Translations under genes and position numbers: made by a program
Notes under the pieces: model-generated
What the model was told of the DNA's origin: nothing
Database searches by the model: none
What the model saw: only the letters and a program-made list of their open reading frames with translations
In this document: positions 63,909-64,000 of the stretch, piece after piece
Layout of the letters: each line of letters begins with the position of its first letter
Numbering within the stretch: position 1 is the first letter of the stretch
Assembly: GCA_963691655.1 (NCBI GenBank)
Contig: OY829326.1
Span: 112,441,388 to 112,505,387 of the forward strand
Reading direction: 5' to 3'
Length of the DNA: 64,000 nt
Source: Toxonevra muliebris
Lineage: Eukaryota > Arthropoda > Insecta > Diptera > Pallopteridae

Positions 63909-64000
63909 ACACAAAACGGAGAAATATTGGAACCCTCTGAAAATGGAATACTTACTTTGGCATAATCATCGTTGCAAATAAAATAAGAACATATGTAATT
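63909..64000. other. Window edge inside the Polinton-like element
   Basis: 92 bp after the capsid stop with an AATAAAATAAG poly-A-like word (63978). No open frame is visible; the element probably continues, with DNA polymerase B and the right terminal repeat beyond the edge. Confidence 0.5.

Larger units (their letters stand above)
56400..64000. mobile_element. Polinton/Maverick (adintovirus-like) element, partial
   Basis: At least eleven open frames with no stops or frameshift damage occupy 56502-63908. They include the Polinton hallmark set: retroviral-type integrase with chromodomain, A32-type packaging ATPase, adenain-like cysteine protease, double-jelly-roll major capsid protein and a probable penton. 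A protein with a PLA2 motif is added. Genes form two divergent arms around a 57-bp gap at 60598-60654. The left limit is not resolved (somewhere in 55.6-56.5 kb); the right limit and the expected DNA polymerase B are outside the window. Confidence 0.85.

Noticed and set aside
55400..64000. Protein-primed DNA polymerase B of the Polinton-like element
   Set aside because: No frame in either strand shows polymerase motifs and all long frames are otherwise assigned; it must lie outside the window or be missing.

Overview
The window is a piece of nuclear DNA from an insect, most likely a higher (brachyceran) fly. It is AT-rich, has 60-64 bp GT-AG introns, two host-type LITAF-like genes, and almost every recognisable block is a transposable element of a kind common in flies. 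No bacterial-type gene organisation is seen. Species cannot be fixed from the sequence alone.

Layout. 0.2-1.85 kb: an 8-bp minisatellite interrupted by a dead LINE 3' fragment. 2.7-7.3 kb: a 4.56 kb inverted-repeat (foldback) composite holding a broken mariner, a broken pogo-like element and a decayed hammerhead-ribozyme motif. 8.6-11.6 kb: a mariner copy split by 1.77 kb of other DNA that carries an apparently intact two-exon LITAF-like gene. 12.7-13.6 kb: a TA-flanked MITE. 15.1-16.4 kb: a second mariner copy. 18.5-20.2 kb: a foldback element with ~700 bp arms. 20.7 kb: a hammerhead-ribozyme motif with all core nucleotides kept. 21.2 kb: a tRNA-derived SINE. 23.5-24.4 kb: a 5'-truncated LINE with a 14-bp target duplication. 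26.6 kb: a hAT-like MITE. 27.6-32.9 kb: a hAT-like non-autonomous element into which a complete Gypsy/CsRN1-type LTR retrotransposon with two identical LTRs has inserted. 39.2-40.9 kb: a decayed Jockey/CR1-type LINE. 41.6-43.8 kb: perfect palindromes, a MITE and a dimeric SINE whose 3' tail resembles the LINE at 24.3 kb. 44.4-44.8 kb: a second LITAF-like gene. 45.1-46.2 kb: a second copy of the hAT-like element. 47.1-50.1 kb: a dead piggyBac split by a MITE, plus a LINE end and a second MITE copy. 53-55.2 kb: a dead hAT with a nested MITE and a LINE scrap.

The most notable block runs from about 56.4 kb to the right edge. It is a compact set of uninterrupted genes of a Polinton/Maverick (adintovirus-like) DNA element. 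One arm, leftward, encodes a packaging ATPase, a DUF8207-like protein, a collagen-motif/coiled-coil protein, a chromodomain integrase and a small protein. The other arm, rightward, encodes a protein with a parvovirus-like phospholipase A2 motif, an adenain-like cysteine protease read in the -1 frame, a probable minor capsid (penton) protein, a 57-residue protein and a double-jelly-roll major capsid protein. Spacing between genes is 1-8 nt or overlapping at several joints. The expected protein-primed DNA polymerase B is not in the window and would have to lie beyond 64 kb. The assembled set predicts a virion-forming, integrating element: integrase for insertion, ATPase for genome packaging, protease for capsid maturation, the PLA2 protein for membrane passage, and capsid and penton proteins for the shell.
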